From Bacillota bacterium (lineage in GTDB: Bacteria; Bacillota; Clostridia; Christensenellales; Aristaeellaceae): a stretch of DNA of 64,000 nt. Location: NCBI GenBank assembly GCA_023459275.1, contig JAEWVC010000079.1, positions 1-64,000 on the forward strand, given 5' to 3'. A program made the translations under genes and the position numbers. The notes below the pieces were generated by a model, which was given only the letters and a program-made list of their open reading frames with translations, had not been told where the DNA came from and did not search any database. Of the stretch, positions 26,957 through 35,855 are shown in pieces; within the stretch, counting starts at the first letter, position 1, and every line of letters begins with the position of its first letter.

Positions 26957-28852
26957 ATGGCACTTCATATGACCGACCATCATTTTCAATCCGTGCTCCA
27001 GCCGGCCATCCTGGAAATATGGCCTATGCTGGAAAAGCATCTTCAGGGCATTGATATTCTTCTGTATCCGGGGGAGGAAGGATTCAGCGTGCGGCTTGAG
27101 CGCGGCGAAGCCATTTTGCTGGCCGCGGGCAAGCCGGAGGCGTTGCGGGCGCTGTGCGCCCTGGCCGCCGCTGTCCAAAATGGCAAAAGCGCCTATTCTC
27201 TGGAACAGCAGACGCCTTTTCTCACAAGGGGCGTGATGTACGACTGCTCCCGCAATTCGGTGCCCACGGTGGAAACCATCAAGCTTCTTCTCAGGCGTAT
27301 GGCGCTGATGGGGCTGAACGCGCTGATGCTCTACACCGAAGATACGTATGAGGTGCCGCAGACGCCCGCCATGGGCCATTACAGGGGCCGGTACAGCAAA
27401 GACGAGATCAAAGAGATCGATGATTATGCCGACCTTTTTGGCATCGAGATCATTCCCTGCATACAGACGGTGGCGCATCTGGAACGGCTTTTGCGCTGGC
27501 CCGCCATGGCCTGCGTACGGGATGACCCCTCCACATTGTATGTGGGCAAGGAGGAAACCTATCGGCTGATACGAAACATGATCCTTAATGCCAGCGCGCC
27601 GGTGCGCAGCCGCCGCATTCACCTGGGGCTGGACGAGGCCCACGGGCTGGGGCTGGGGCGCAGGCTGGACGAGGAAGGCTATCATGACAAAATCAGCCTG
27701 ATGACCGAGCATTTAAAGCGCGTGGAAGCCATCTGCCGCGAGCTGGGCATCCGCCCCATGATGTGGGGGGACATGCTGTTCCGCATGCACATTCCGGGCA
27801 ACGGCTATTACGATGACAGCGTTTGCCTGCCCGCGAAGATGGCGGACGTTATCCCAGCCGGCATTCAGGTATTTTACTGGGACTATTACCACAACGGCCA
27901 GGCCTTTTACGACCTGTATATCAGGGAGCATCAAAAGCTTGGCATGCAGCCGCTTTTCGCAGGCGGGGTATGCTCCTGGCTGGGCATGCAGCCCAACCTG
28001 ATCAAATCCAAGGCAAGCATCCGGGCCGGGATGGCTGCCTGCCGGGAGGCCGGCCTTACGGAAGCCTTCACCACCGTATGGCGGGACGACGGCGGGGAGG
28101 GGCTGCCGGGTTCCGTGATCCCGGGCATCCAGCTTTTTGCCGAGGAATGCTGGGAGGCGCGCCAGGACAGGTGCGACAGCATGTTTGAAAGCCAGGTGGC
28201 CGTTTCGTCCGGCATGGGCGCCTGTAAGGCGCATGCGCTGGGCAGCTTTGATGAGTTGAAGGAAGGGCTGTCGCTGACCGGCCTGGAGCCGCCCAATCCC
28301 CACAAATACCTTCTGTGGCAGGACCCGATGCTCGGCCAGTTCGACTGTGAGGCCGCCACCGGCAATTACGGCGCCTACTACAGAAAAAAGGCCGCGGAGC
28401 TTGAGGACATGGACGGCTGCGCGCCGGAAGCCGCCGATGCGCTGCTCCTGGCCAAAGCCCTGGCGGAGGTACTGCGCTTCAAGGCGGATCTTGGCGTCCG
28501 GCTGAAGAGCGCATACGACAAAGGAGACAAAAAAGCGCTTTCTGCGATCGCGGAAGAGATTGAAACGGATATCCTGCCGGCCCTGCATAGGCTGCACGCG
28601 CTCCACCGCGACCTTTGGATGAAATGGTATAAGCCTTTCGGCTGGGAGGTACAGGATATACGCTACGGCGGGCTTCAATCCAGGCTTGCCACAACGGTGT
28701 CGCGGCTGCGTTCCTATCTGGAAGGCAGGCTTGCAGCGCTGGAGGAGCTTGGCCATCCCCGGCTGACCTTTGAAGGCGTTCCCCCCACGGGCAAGGAATC
28801 GCTGCCCAGCTACAATGTCTATCAGAGCATCGCCACGGTCTCGATCCTATAA
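26957..28852 (+). CDS. GH20-family beta-N-acetylhexosaminidase-like enzyme
   Basis: A 631-residue cytoplasmic enzyme. The N-terminal alpha/beta domain (about 1-85) leads to a GH20-type barrel beginning at TRGVMYDCSRNSVPT. The catalytic Asp-Glu pair of GH20, which uses substrate-assisted catalysis, is seen as D226-E227 in HLGLDEAHGLGLG. The last 200 residues are helical, as in the intracellular GH20C-like group. It should remove terminal GlcNAc or GalNAc from imported oligosaccharides. AAGGAGAG lies upstream of the ATG. With the NagZ-like GH3 and the ROK regulator nearby, an amino-sugar glycan is a reasonable guess for the ligand of this cluster. Confidence 0.85.
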   Translation: MALHMTDHHFQSVLQPAILEIWPMLEKHLQGIDILLYPGEEGFSVRLERGEAILLAAGKPEALRALCALAAAVQNGKSAYSLEQQTPFLTRGVMYDCSRNSVPTVETIKLLLRRMALMGLNALMLYTEDTYEVPQTPAMGHYRGRYSKDEIKEIDDYADLFGIEIIPCIQTVAHLERLLRWPAMACVRDDPSTLYVGKEETYRLIRNMILNASAPVRSRRIHLGLDEAHGLGLGRRLDEEGYHDKISLMTEHLKRVEAICRELGIRPMMWGDMLFRMHIPGNGYYDDSVCLPAKMADVIPAGIQVFYWDYYHNGQAFYDLYIREHQKLGMQPLFAGGVCSWLGMQPNLIKSKASIRAGMAACREAGLTEAFTTVWRDDGGEGLPGSVIPGIQLFAEECWEARQDRCDSMFESQVAVSSGMGACKAHALGSFDELKEGLSLTGLEPPNPHKYLLWQDPMLGQFDCEAATGNYGAYYRKKAAELEDMDGCAPEAADALLLAKALAEVLRFKADLGVRLKSAYDKGDKKALSAIAEEIETDILPALHRLHALHRDLWMKWYKPFGWEVQDIRYGGLQSRLATTVSRLRSYLEGRLAALEELGHPRLTFEGVPPTGKESLPSYNVYQSIATVSIL

Positions 28853-28878
28853 TCAACGTGAGCCGGAGGAAGAAACGT

Positions 28879-29958
28879 ATGGCTACTTGGACATCCGCCC
28901 TGGACGGCCTGAGCCGCCTTTCCCATGCGGTCACGCGCTCTGTTTCCCCGGAGAACAGATCAGGGGGCAAGGGGCAGGGCGCAAAAACGGAGCCGTCCCA
29001 GGGCACCGCCGGCCGCGCGGCCAGGGAGCTGGGCCGGGGCTGGAAGGTGAACCCGTTTTTGTGCATCCCTGCCGGGGCCACGGAGGTTTTGGCGGACATG
29101 GAAGGCCCCGGCTCCATCCGCCACATCTGGCTTACGCCAACAGGATACTTACGCCATCAGATCCTGCGCATCTACTGGGATGATTCACAAATCCCCTCCG
29201 TGGAGTGCCCGCTGGGCGATTTTTTTGCCTGCGGCTGGGGCGTATACGCGCCGCTGTCTTCCCTTGCGGTCTGCGTAAATCCCGGCAGCGCCTTCAACTG
29301 CTATTGGACGATGCCTTTTCAAAAGCGCTGCAGGATCACCCTGGAAAACCTGACCCCGGAAGAGGTCACCGTCTATTATCAGATCACCTATCTCCTGGAG
29401 GAGATTCCCGAAGATGCCGCTTACTTCCACGCCCAGTTCCGGCTTTCGCGCCCCCTGCCCGCAGGGCAGGTACACACGCTGCTGGACGGCGTGCGGGGCA
29501 AAGGGCAGTATGCGGGCACCTACATGGCCTGGGGCAGCCATTATAGCGGCTGGTGGGGCGAAGGAGAAATAAAGTTTTACCTGGACGGGGACAGGGAATT
29601 CCCCACCATCTGCGGCACAGGGACAGAGGATTACTTCTGTGGCTCGTATAATTTTGAAAACAAAGCCGTCCACCAGTATGAGACCTTCACCACGCCCTAC
29701 AGCGGCCTGAGCCAGGTGATACGCCCCGATGGCCTGTATGCCTCCCAGATGCGCTTTGGCATGTACCGCTGGCACATTGCCGACCCTATCTATTTTGAGG
29801 AGGATATAAAAGTTACCATCCAGGCGCTTGCCTTCCACAGGGACGGGCGCTACCTGCCGCTTGCGGACGATATCGCCTCCGTTGCCTATTGGTACCAGGA
29901 CAGGCCCGCCGAAAAGGTTTATCCGCTGCCGGGGAAGGACGCGCTGGAAACCGATTGA
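28879..29958 (+). CDS. GH172 (DUF2961) enzyme
   Basis: A 359-residue DUF2961 protein. The family, now GH172, includes enzymes that act on D-arabinofuranosides and alpha-D-fructofuranosides through two glutamates. Here the family signatures are clear: GEGEIKFYLDGD (E228, E230) and CGTGTEDYF (E250). The N-terminal segment (about 25-50) is poor in hydrophobic residues. Start at 28879 follows GGAGGA; an earlier Met is less well placed. No signal peptide, so it works inside the cell. It is the last gene of the plus-strand cluster and is followed by the 230-bp repeat and a terminator. Furanoside specificity is inferred from the family only. Confidence 0.85.
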   Translation: MATWTSALDGLSRLSHAVTRSVSPENRSGGKGQGAKTEPSQGTAGRAARELGRGWKVNPFLCIPAGATEVLADMEGPGSIRHIWLTPTGYLRHQILRIYWDDSQIPSVECPLGDFFACGWGVYAPLSSLAVCVNPGSAFNCYWTMPFQKRCRITLENLTPEEVTVYYQITYLLEEIPEDAAYFHAQFRLSRPLPAGQVHTLLDGVRGKGQYAGTYMAWGSHYSGWWGEGEIKFYLDGDREFPTICGTGTEDYFCGSYNFENKAVHQYETFTTPYSGLSQVIRPDGLYASQMRFGMYRWHIADPIYFEEDIKVTIQALAFHRDGRYLPLADDIASVAYWYQDRPAEKVYPLPGKDALETD

Positions 29959-29966
29959 CACATAAA

Positions 29967-30004
29967 AGCTGCCTTGCCGATTTTATGCAACCGGCAAGGC
30001 AGCT
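29967..30004 (+). other. hairpin duplicated upstream of repeat copy 1
   Basis: Arms 29967-29979 and 29992-30004 pair over 13 bp. The right 20 bases (29985-30004) recur exactly at 30258-30277 in the terminator beyond the repeat, so the terminator hairpin looks duplicated around the repeat. No T-run follows this copy. Confidence 0.7.
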
Positions 30005-30005
30005 C

Positions 30006-30234
30006 AGGCCGTCAAAATTGTGCCTATTTTGACGGCGGCCCAGAGAAAGTGAAATTTCACTTTCTCTGGTTTGCACTTTTCACCTGCGGCCTATGGCCGC
30101 GGACGGTGAAAAGCGTAAGGAATGCTTGCTTCGCAAGCGCCCCGCGCGCCCGGCAAAGCCGGGCGACACGATTTCAATTGAAGGGGCTCCGCCCCTTCAA
30201 TGCATCCCCGAAAATTGGTCTGACTTTGTTGATG
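30006..30234. repeat. multi-palindrome dispersed repeat, copy 1 (about 229 bp)
   Basis: Closely matches 56555-56784 along its whole length. It is a chain of stem-loops: an 11-bp stem (30008-30018 with 30026-30036), a 30-base perfect palindrome (30040-30069), a stem around GCGGCC/GGCCGC (30085-30100), GCTTGC/GCAAGC (30124-30138), CCCGGC/GCCGGG (30149-30162) and TGAAGGGGC/GCCCCTTCA (30179-30199). There is no open frame with coding character. It lies between the last gene of a plus-strand operon and its terminator, in a convergent gap. This may be a MITE-like or BIME-like element or a structured 3' RNA. Confidence 0.9.
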
Positions 30235-30241
30235 GTCTGAA

Positions 30242-30282
30242 CTGCCTTGCCGGGGGAATGCAACCGGCAAGGCAGCTTTTAT
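30242..30282 (+). terminator. intrinsic terminator of the plus-strand cluster
   Basis: A perfect 12-bp stem (30242-30253 with 30264-30275) followed by CTTTTATTT. It ends the transcript from the GH172 gene, past the embedded repeat, and faces the convergent ADP-ribosylglycohydrolase-family gene. Confidence 0.85.
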
Positions 30283-30288
30283 TTATGT

Positions 30289-31629
30289 TCAGGGGCGAAT
30301 GAATTTCATGGTCCGCTCCGCCAGCATATCCACATCCACCGCCTGGTAATCCTGTATGGAGGTGGCAACCTTCCCGCCAAAGGGCGTATACCACTCCTCC
30401 CGTATATTGCTGTACCCCGTCATCATCCCCAGGACCGACCCCACCGTCGCGCCGTTGCAATCGGTATCGAAAGCGGCTTCCACCGCAAGGCACATGCTCT
30501 TTCCCAGGTCGCCTTTCCCGCAGAGCAGCGCCATGGTCACGATCATGGCATTGGAATTGGTATAGCACCAGTCAAAGCTGTTGTGGTCGTCAAACAGGCG
30601 GTGGATGTTCCCAACCATCTCCTTGGCGGTAAGGCCCTGGTCATCCCAGGCCAGCACCTGTTTGACGTCCGCCTGAAGCCGGGAAGCCTCGGGGATTTCA
30701 AGGAGGCCGGCCAGGATCACCTGGCGCACATCCTTAACACAGGCGGCGGCCGCCAGCATGGCCGCGATATACATTTCCCCGTAGATGCCGTTTTTCACAT
30801 GGGAGATGCTCGCGTCCCGCCAGGCCATGCGGGCCGCCTCCTTTGGGTTGCCGGGATTGATGTACCCAAAGAAGTCGCCCCGGATCTGGGCGCCGATAAA
30901 CTCCCTGTAAGGATTCTCATATGCCGCCGTATCGGGCGGCAGCAGCCCCAGCAGCGCATTGCGGTACGCCACCCTTTCCGCGGTGCAGGTGGAGAAAACG
31001 GGAATCCAGCGGAGCCAGCCTTCCAGCACATTTGCGGGCGTAAAATCCCTGCCGTAGGTTTCCACAAGCTTCAGGGCAAATACGGTGTAATCGGTATCGT
31101 CATCCCTGGGGGCGATGCCACCGATGGTGTCTCCCAGCCATCCCTTTGCGTGGTCAGGAAGCGCATCGTACGTTTCCTTGGGAAGGTCCTTTTTGAAAAC
31201 ATACCTGTCCATGGGATCGTTGCCGGAAGCGCGCAAAAGCGGCCAGATGTGCTCGCGGCCATACAGCCCTTCCAACGGCTTGCCAAGCAGGCAGCCGGCG
31301 ATGCGCCCCGTCCATGCGCCCTTGACCCTGTCCGCCAGTATAGCCGGGCCGGGCAAGGGCAAAGCCTCCTGCGTTTGCTTCGGCAGCGCCTTTTGAATGG
31401 CGCTCCAACCGGATGGCTCCCGATAGGGATAGTCCGCCCGCATGGGCGCCGACAGCACCATCCCGCCCAAAACCTTGGCGGCGGCGGCCATATCCCTTTC
31501 CATCGCCTGCTTCTGCATTTGCATGCATTCCGCCTTGTATCCCGCCACATCGCGGCCTTCCCGGTAGGACTGCTCCCATTCTACATCCAGCGCCTGGCCG
31601 TACTTCAGCCACGTCAATTCCTCAATCAT
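30289..31629 (-). CDS. ADP-ribosylglycohydrolase-family protein
   Basis: A 446-residue cytoplasmic protein. The ADP-ribosyl-GH fold runs from about 100 to the end: DRVKGAWTGRIAGCLLGKPL at its start, the metal-binding PRDDDTDYT (D176-D178) and the second metal motif FDTDCNGATVGSVLG near the C-terminus. About 100 residues precede the core. Family enzymes cleave ADP-ribose from proteins or nucleotides using two magnesium ions, but members in carbohydrate loci may act on other N- or O-ribosides, so the substrate is open. Start at 31629 follows AGGAGC; an upstream Met lacks a site. It forms a minus-strand pair with the oxidoreductase gene 61 bases before it. Confidence 0.85.
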   Translation of the reverse strand: MIEELTWLKYGQALDVEWEQSYREGRDVAGYKAECMQMQKQAMERDMAAAAKVLGGMVLSAPMRADYPYREPSGWSAIQKALPKQTQEALPLPGPAILADRVKGAWTGRIAGCLLGKPLEGLYGREHIWPLLRASGNDPMDRYVFKKDLPKETYDALPDHAKGWLGDTIGGIAPRDDDTDYTVFALKLVETYGRDFTPANVLEGWLRWIPVFSTCTAERVAYRNALLGLLPPDTAAYENPYREFIGAQIRGDFFGYINPGNPKEAARMAWRDASISHVKNGIYGEMYIAAMLAAAACVKDVRQVILAGLLEIPEASRLQADVKQVLAWDDQGLTAKEMVGNIHRLFDDHNSFDWCYTNSNAMIVTMALLCGKGDLGKSMCLAVEAAFDTDCNGATVGSVLGMMTGYSNIREEWYTPFGGKVATSIQDYQAVDVDMLAERTMKFIRP

Positions 31630-31690
31630 TTTCGTTGCTCCTTTTTTTGGCAGGCTTTTGAAGAGCCGTATCAACAGTTCCTTTTGTAAA

Positions 31691-32734
31691 CTATTCTTGC
31701 GGCAGGAGCTTGACTTCCACAGGCATCCTTGTCCTGGCCGACTCCATGATGGCCAGCAGCGTAAGGGTGGTGTTGGCCGCGTCCTGAAGGCTGATCAGGG
31801 AGGGTTTCCCGTCGATCAGCCTGTCCACAAAATAACGGATGCTCTGATAGCTGAAGCCTGCCGCCTGCCCGTGGATGAAGTGCTTTACCAGCACATCGGG
31901 ATGGTCGCAGGCGTTTTCGGTAAAGCGCTCAATAAGCTGGCTGTTGGAAAGGTCCAGGTTGATCATGCCCTTGGTGCCCATGATGTTGAACTTGATGTCG
32001 TTGATGCAGGGGTGCGTATCAGGGGTGATCCACCCGTTCTCCATCTGCGCCACGGCGCCGTTTTCAAATTCGAGGGTGGTCATGTATACATCTTCCACGT
32101 CGACCCCCATCCCGGACAAAATCCCCTTGCGGGATACGCAGTATACGCGCTTTACCTCGCTGGACATGATCCAGCGGAGCGTGTCCACGCTATGGGAACC
32201 CAAAAACCACAGGATGGAGGACTTGGCAGCCCAGGGGAGCATGGTGGTGGCCACGTAGCGGATGTCGTTCAGGCGGAAGTAGGCATGATAGGGCACCCCC
32301 AGCTCGCCTTCGTCAATGGCCTGTTTGGTCCTTACAAAGGGCGGCGAAAAGCGGTTGTGCAGATCCACCATGATGCGCACGCCCGTTTTTTTCGCGACGG
32401 CCATGATGTCTTCCACATCCTTGACGGTGGTGGCCAGGGGTTTTTCGCAAATGATGTCCTTGCCGTGCTCCGCGCAGGCGATGACCGGCTCCCTGTGCAA
32501 AAAATCAGGGGTAACGATGGCGGCAATGTCAAAAGGGCATTCCGCCAGCAGCTTGATGTGGTCATTGTATACATGCTCCGGCGGAATGTGGAATTTTTCC
32601 GCCAACGCCCTTGCTTTTTCTTCATTCACATCGCAGACCCCGGCCAAATCCACATAGGGATGCTCCTGGTAAATGCTGGCGTGAGTCTGGCCCCAGATAC
32701 CTGCGCCAATGATAGCGATCCGCTTTTTCCGCAT
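31691..32734 (-). CDS. Gfo/Idh/MocA-family oxidoreductase
   Basis: A 347-residue NAD(P)-dependent sugar dehydrogenase. The Rossmann motif GAGIWG is at about 10-15 and the family signature EKP at 97-99 (ICEKPLATT), where K98 is the expected catalytic residue. The C-terminal half is the substrate-binding alpha/beta domain; GSHSVDTLRW is a typical segment. Substrates in the family range from glucose and inositol to sugar acids; none can be fixed here. It heads a two-gene minus-strand unit with the ADP-ribosylglycohydrolase-family gene and starts 85 bases after a hairpin terminator. Confidence 0.9.
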   Translation of the reverse strand: MRKKRIAIIGAGIWGQTHASIYQEHPYVDLAGVCDVNEEKARALAEKFHIPPEHVYNDHIKLLAECPFDIAAIVTPDFLHREPVIACAEHGKDIICEKPLATTVKDVEDIMAVAKKTGVRIMVDLHNRFSPPFVRTKQAIDEGELGVPYHAYFRLNDIRYVATTMLPWAAKSSILWFLGSHSVDTLRWIMSSEVKRVYCVSRKGILSGMGVDVEDVYMTTLEFENGAVAQMENGWITPDTHPCINDIKFNIMGTKGMINLDLSNSQLIERFTENACDHPDVLVKHFIHGQAAGFSYQSIRYFVDRLIDGKPSLISLQDAANTTLTLLAIMESARTRMPVEVKLLPQE

Positions 32735-32804
32735 GATCCATCCCCCCGGTACATACCGGCTGCGTTTTTGCTCTTTGCGACAAATTTGAAGAAATTATTT
32801 TAGT

Positions 32805-32850
32805 TTGCAAATTAAATATCGCCGTGTCCTGATTGTATCAGAACACGGCG
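32805..32850 (-). terminator. probable terminator after the enolase-superfamily gene
   Basis: Arms 32820-32832 and 32838-32850 form a 13-position stem with one mismatch. Reading on the minus strand it is followed by ATATTTAATTT. It would end the importer operon that starts at 37.3 kb and separate it from the oxidoreductase gene. An operator role is the alternative. Confidence 0.65.
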
Positions 32851-32963
32851 CATTTTGCAAGGCATAAAGCATCCCTGCCGCAATCATTTTCCCTGCCGGC
32901 GCACGGTCTTACGGGAGAAGATATCCCTAAAACATTGACAGGCGCCGGGAGAATATCCCGGGA

Positions 32964-34070
32964 TCAAATCTCCTGTCCCCAAATCAGCCGCATGCCGAAG
33001 CCCGGCTGTTCGGGCACGGTCATCCGGCCGGCTTCCAGGGCGTATCCGGAAAAATCGACGCCCTCCGTTTCATCCACCACGCCCTCGATTGCCTCCATCA
33101 GGGGATAGCCCGCGGCAAAGGCCGCGGTGTAGTGGGTTTTGAGCTTGAATCCCCAGTTGTGGGGCGAGATCAGGGCGTTTTGGGCCTGGGCCCTTTTCAT
33201 GGTCTCGCGCCATTTTGTAAAGCCCCAGCCCTGGATGTCCATCTGCAGCACATCCAGCAGCTTTTTTTCATGCAGGGAAAAGAGCAGCTCCTCATCCGGC
33301 CAGGATTCGCCGTCGGCGATCATCGTCCTGGGGGAACGTTTGGCCAGGTGCTCCTTGAGGACCGCGAAGTCCCGTTCGTTTTCCCGGAAGGGTTCCTCGA
33401 TCCAGTACAGGCCGATATCCGCCACCTGGTCCACGTATTCCTTGATGGTATCCGGCGTGTACTGGTCGTTGCAGTCCACCATGATCCCGCATTCGGGGAA
33501 ATACTCCTTTACCAGCCGGGTGACCTCGATATCCCGCTTGATGCCTTCCCTAAGGGGCATCCACTTGGGGCCGCGGCCGATCTTCAGCTTGAAAATGCGG
33601 TAGCCCAGGGCCCAGTCGGCACGGCATTCGTCAAGGATGGCTTTCAGCCCGCCGGGGCAGGAATCGGGGCTGATGTCATCCATCAGGATAGCCCCGTCGT
33701 AGCAGCGCACGGGATTTGATCCCCTGTTGCCAAGCATCCTGTACACAGGGGTACGCAGAATGACGCCGGCCAAATCATGCAGCGCAAAATCAAAGGGGGC
33801 AAGGGCCCCGCTCAATATGCCCGTGTCCGGGTGGATGAGTTCATCCACCCTTTTGTTAAGCACCAGGCTGTCCACAGACTTGTCCTGGCTGTAAAACGGC
33901 CCGGAAGTCAGGCCCCAGCCCATGGCGCCCTGGTCTGTGTACAGTACCTTGACCGCAAATTCGTCGCCGTAGGCGTGTTCCGCCCGGCGTGCGTTCTTGC
34001 CGTTCAGGCGGGTAAAGCGGTTGCGGATTTTGAGCGTTTGCACCCGGTCGATCACATGGTTTGAAAGCAT
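32964..34070 (-). CDS. mandelate racemase/muconate lactonizing-type enolase-superfamily enzyme
   Basis: A 368-residue enolase-superfamily enzyme. The capping domain covers about 1-125 and the modified barrel the rest. Seen: K161-x-K163 (FKLKIGRG) as general base pair; metal ligands D199 (IMVDCND), E225 (WIEEPF) and the ADGES site near 253-255; and H304 in SPHNWG, opposite the Lys. Such enzymes dehydrate or epimerise sugar acids. The gene follows the two permeases, 19 bases after the last permease stop, in the operon of the 36-37.3 kb binding protein, so it likely handles a sugar acid from the imported compound. Exact substrate not shown. Confidence 0.85.
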   Translation of the reverse strand: MLSNHVIDRVQTLKIRNRFTRLNGKNARRAEHAYGDEFAVKVLYTDQGAMGWGLTSGPFYSQDKSVDSLVLNKRVDELIHPDTGILSGALAPFDFALHDLAGVILRTPVYRMLGNRGSNPVRCYDGAILMDDISPDSCPGGLKAILDECRADWALGYRIFKLKIGRGPKWMPLREGIKRDIEVTRLVKEYFPECGIMVDCNDQYTPDTIKEYVDQVADIGLYWIEEPFRENERDFAVLKEHLAKRSPRTMIADGESWPDEELLFSLHEKKLLDVLQMDIQGWGFTKWRETMKRAQAQNALISPHNWGFKLKTHYTAAFAAGYPLMEAIEGVVDETEGVDFSGYALEAGRMTVPEQPGFGMRLIWGQEI

Positions 34071-34089
34071 AATGGATCCCTCCCCAAAA

Positions 34090-34938
34090 TCAGCCTTTCA
34101 GGCCGGAGGTGGCAATGCCCTCCACAAAATATTTTTGCAGGAACAAAAAGACAAGCACGCAGGGCAGCATCGCCACCACGGACATGGCCAGCACATTGGA
34201 CCAGTCGATCCGCGAGGTGCCGTCGATGGCCATGCGCAGCCCCAGGGAAACCGTATACTTGGATACGGAGGAAATGTAGATGTATTGGGCCATGAAATCA
34301 TTCCATGTCCAGATAAACTGGAAGATGGCGGCGGAAATGATGGCCGGCTTGCACAGGGGCAGCAGCACATGGGTCAATACCCCCAGGGACCCGCAGCCGT
34401 CAATGGTGGCCGCTTCGTCCAACTCCGAGGGCAGGCCCCTAAAAAACTGCACGAACATGTAGATGAAGAAGGACGAGGTGGCAAACAGCGCGGGAATCCA
34501 GAAGGGGAAATAGGAATTGATCCACCCAAGGCTTGCGTACAGCAAATACCGCGGGATGATCAGCACCGCGCCCGGGAGCATCATCAGCGCCATCATCAGG
34601 TTGAAAAAAAGCTTTTTGCCCGGGAATTCAAACCGGCTGAACCCGTAGGCGACAACAAGGCTGGAAAAAATGGTAAACAGCACCGAAGGCAGCGTCAGGG
34701 CGAAGGAGTTGAGGATAAACGTATAGAAAGCCGTATTCCCTACGCCCTTCCAGCCGTTGATGTACCCGTCCAGGGTAAAGTGGTGCGGCAAAAGGTCCAT
34801 GGAGGAGAAAATTTCGTTGCTCGTTTTGAAGGTGGCGAAAAAGATGTACACCAGCGGGAAGATCAGCACCAGGCCCAGCGCCGTCAAAAACAGGTAGTGG
34901 ATCAGCCGCCATAGGGCAAGGCTGCGCTTTGCCTTCAT
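34090..34938 (-). CDS. carbohydrate ABC permease, MalG type
   Basis: A 282-residue CUT1 permease. The true start is the ATG at 34938, which shares one base with the preceding permease stop (TGATG); a longer frame upstream is antisense-like shadow of that gene's reading. Six membrane segments begin near residue 15. Docking loop: SELDEAATIDGCGSLGVL; the tail ends EGIATSGLKG, typical of the family. Confidence 0.92.
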   Translation of the reverse strand: MKAKRSLALWRLIHYLFLTALGLVLIFPLVYIFFATFKTSNEIFSSMDLLPHHFTLDGYINGWKGVGNTAFYTFILNSFALTLPSVLFTIFSSLVVAYGFSRFEFPGKKLFFNLMMALMMLPGAVLIIPRYLLYASLGWINSYFPFWIPALFATSSFFIYMFVQFFRGLPSELDEAATIDGCGSLGVLTHVLLPLCKPAIISAAIFQFIWTWNDFMAQYIYISSVSKYTVSLGLRMAIDGTSRIDWSNVLAMSVVAMLPCVLVFLFLQKYFVEGIATSGLKG

Positions 34939-35855
34939 CAGCCGTCCCTCCCGTCGCTGTAATATACCCAATGCCGGGAAGTTAAGCGGAGGACGCCCGT
35001 TACCAGCAGGATCGCCGCAAACAGCACCCAGGACAGCGCGCTGGCATAGCCCATATGGAAATCGGTGAACGCCTCCCTGTACAGCTTGATGCCGTACAGG
35101 AACGTGGCGCGGTTGGGCCCGCCTCCCGTAAGGACAAAGGCGGTGGAAAATTCCTGGAAGCAGCTTACGGATTGCATGATCAGGTTGAACAGTACGATGG
35201 GCGAAATCATGGGCATCGTAATTTTGAAAAACGTGCGCAGCCTGCCGCTGCCGTCTATGCGGGCCGCCTCGTACAAATCCCTGGGTACGTTTTTCAGCGC
35301 CGCCAGGAACAGCACCATGGAGGACCCGAACTGCCAGATGGGAATGATGCTGATGGTCCACAGCGCTACCTTGGGGTTCCCCAGCCAATTGACGGCGGAT
35401 AATCCCACCGATGCCAGGATGCCGTTGATCAGCCCCGTCTTTTGGAATAAAAAGCGCCAGACGATGCTGATGGCCACGCTGGCCCCGAAGATGGACGGCA
35501 AATAGTACGCCGTCCTGAAAAAGTTGATGCCCTTCATTTCCACATTCAAGGTTATGGCGATAAGGAGCGCGAAGAGCACCCGGCCCGGCACAGCCACCAG
35601 CACATAATTGAGCGTTACCGAAGCCACCTTATAAAAATCCCGGTCCGCCGTAAACATGCGGATGTAATTGTCAAGCCCCACAAAGGCCGTTTTTGCGGCC
35701 ATGCTTTTATCGGTAAACGACAGTATGAAGGAGTATACGAAAGGATACATTTGGAAAATCAGAAATCCCGCCAGCCAGGGCAGGATATACATCAGGCCTT
35801 TATAGCGCTTAAGGCGTGCCCGTCCGCCCGGTGAATGAAGGGGAGTGGTGGCCAC
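34938..35855 (-). CDS. carbohydrate ABC permease, MalF type
   Basis: A 305-residue CUT1 permease with six membrane segments starting near residue 20. Docking loop: DLYEAARIDGSGRLRTFF. It is the second gene of the minus-strand operon: binding protein, hairpin, this permease, partner permease, enolase-superfamily enzyme. Confidence 0.92.
   Translation of the reverse strand: MATTPLHSPGGRARLKRYKGLMYILPWLAGFLIFQMYPFVYSFILSFTDKSMAAKTAFVGLDNYIRMFTADRDFYKVASVTLNYVLVAVPGRVLFALLIAITLNVEMKGINFFRTAYYLPSIFGASVAISIVWRFLFQKTGLINGILASVGLSAVNWLGNPKVALWTISIIPIWQFGSSMVLFLAALKNVPRDLYEAARIDGSGRLRTFFKITMPMISPIVLFNLIMQSVSCFQEFSTAFVLTGGGPNRATFLYGIKLYREAFTDFHMGYASALSWVLFAAILLVTGVLRLTSRHWVYYSDGRDG

Noticed and set aside
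30006..30234. Repeat as a coding or insertion-sequence remnant
   Set aside because: No transposase-like frame or terminal inverted repeats; small open frames follow the palindromes and differ between the copies.
34939..35387. Extended N-terminus of the permease ending at 34090
   Set aside because: The extension runs inside the preceding permease gene in another frame and has no permease character; the ATG at 34938 overlapping the previous stop is a better start.
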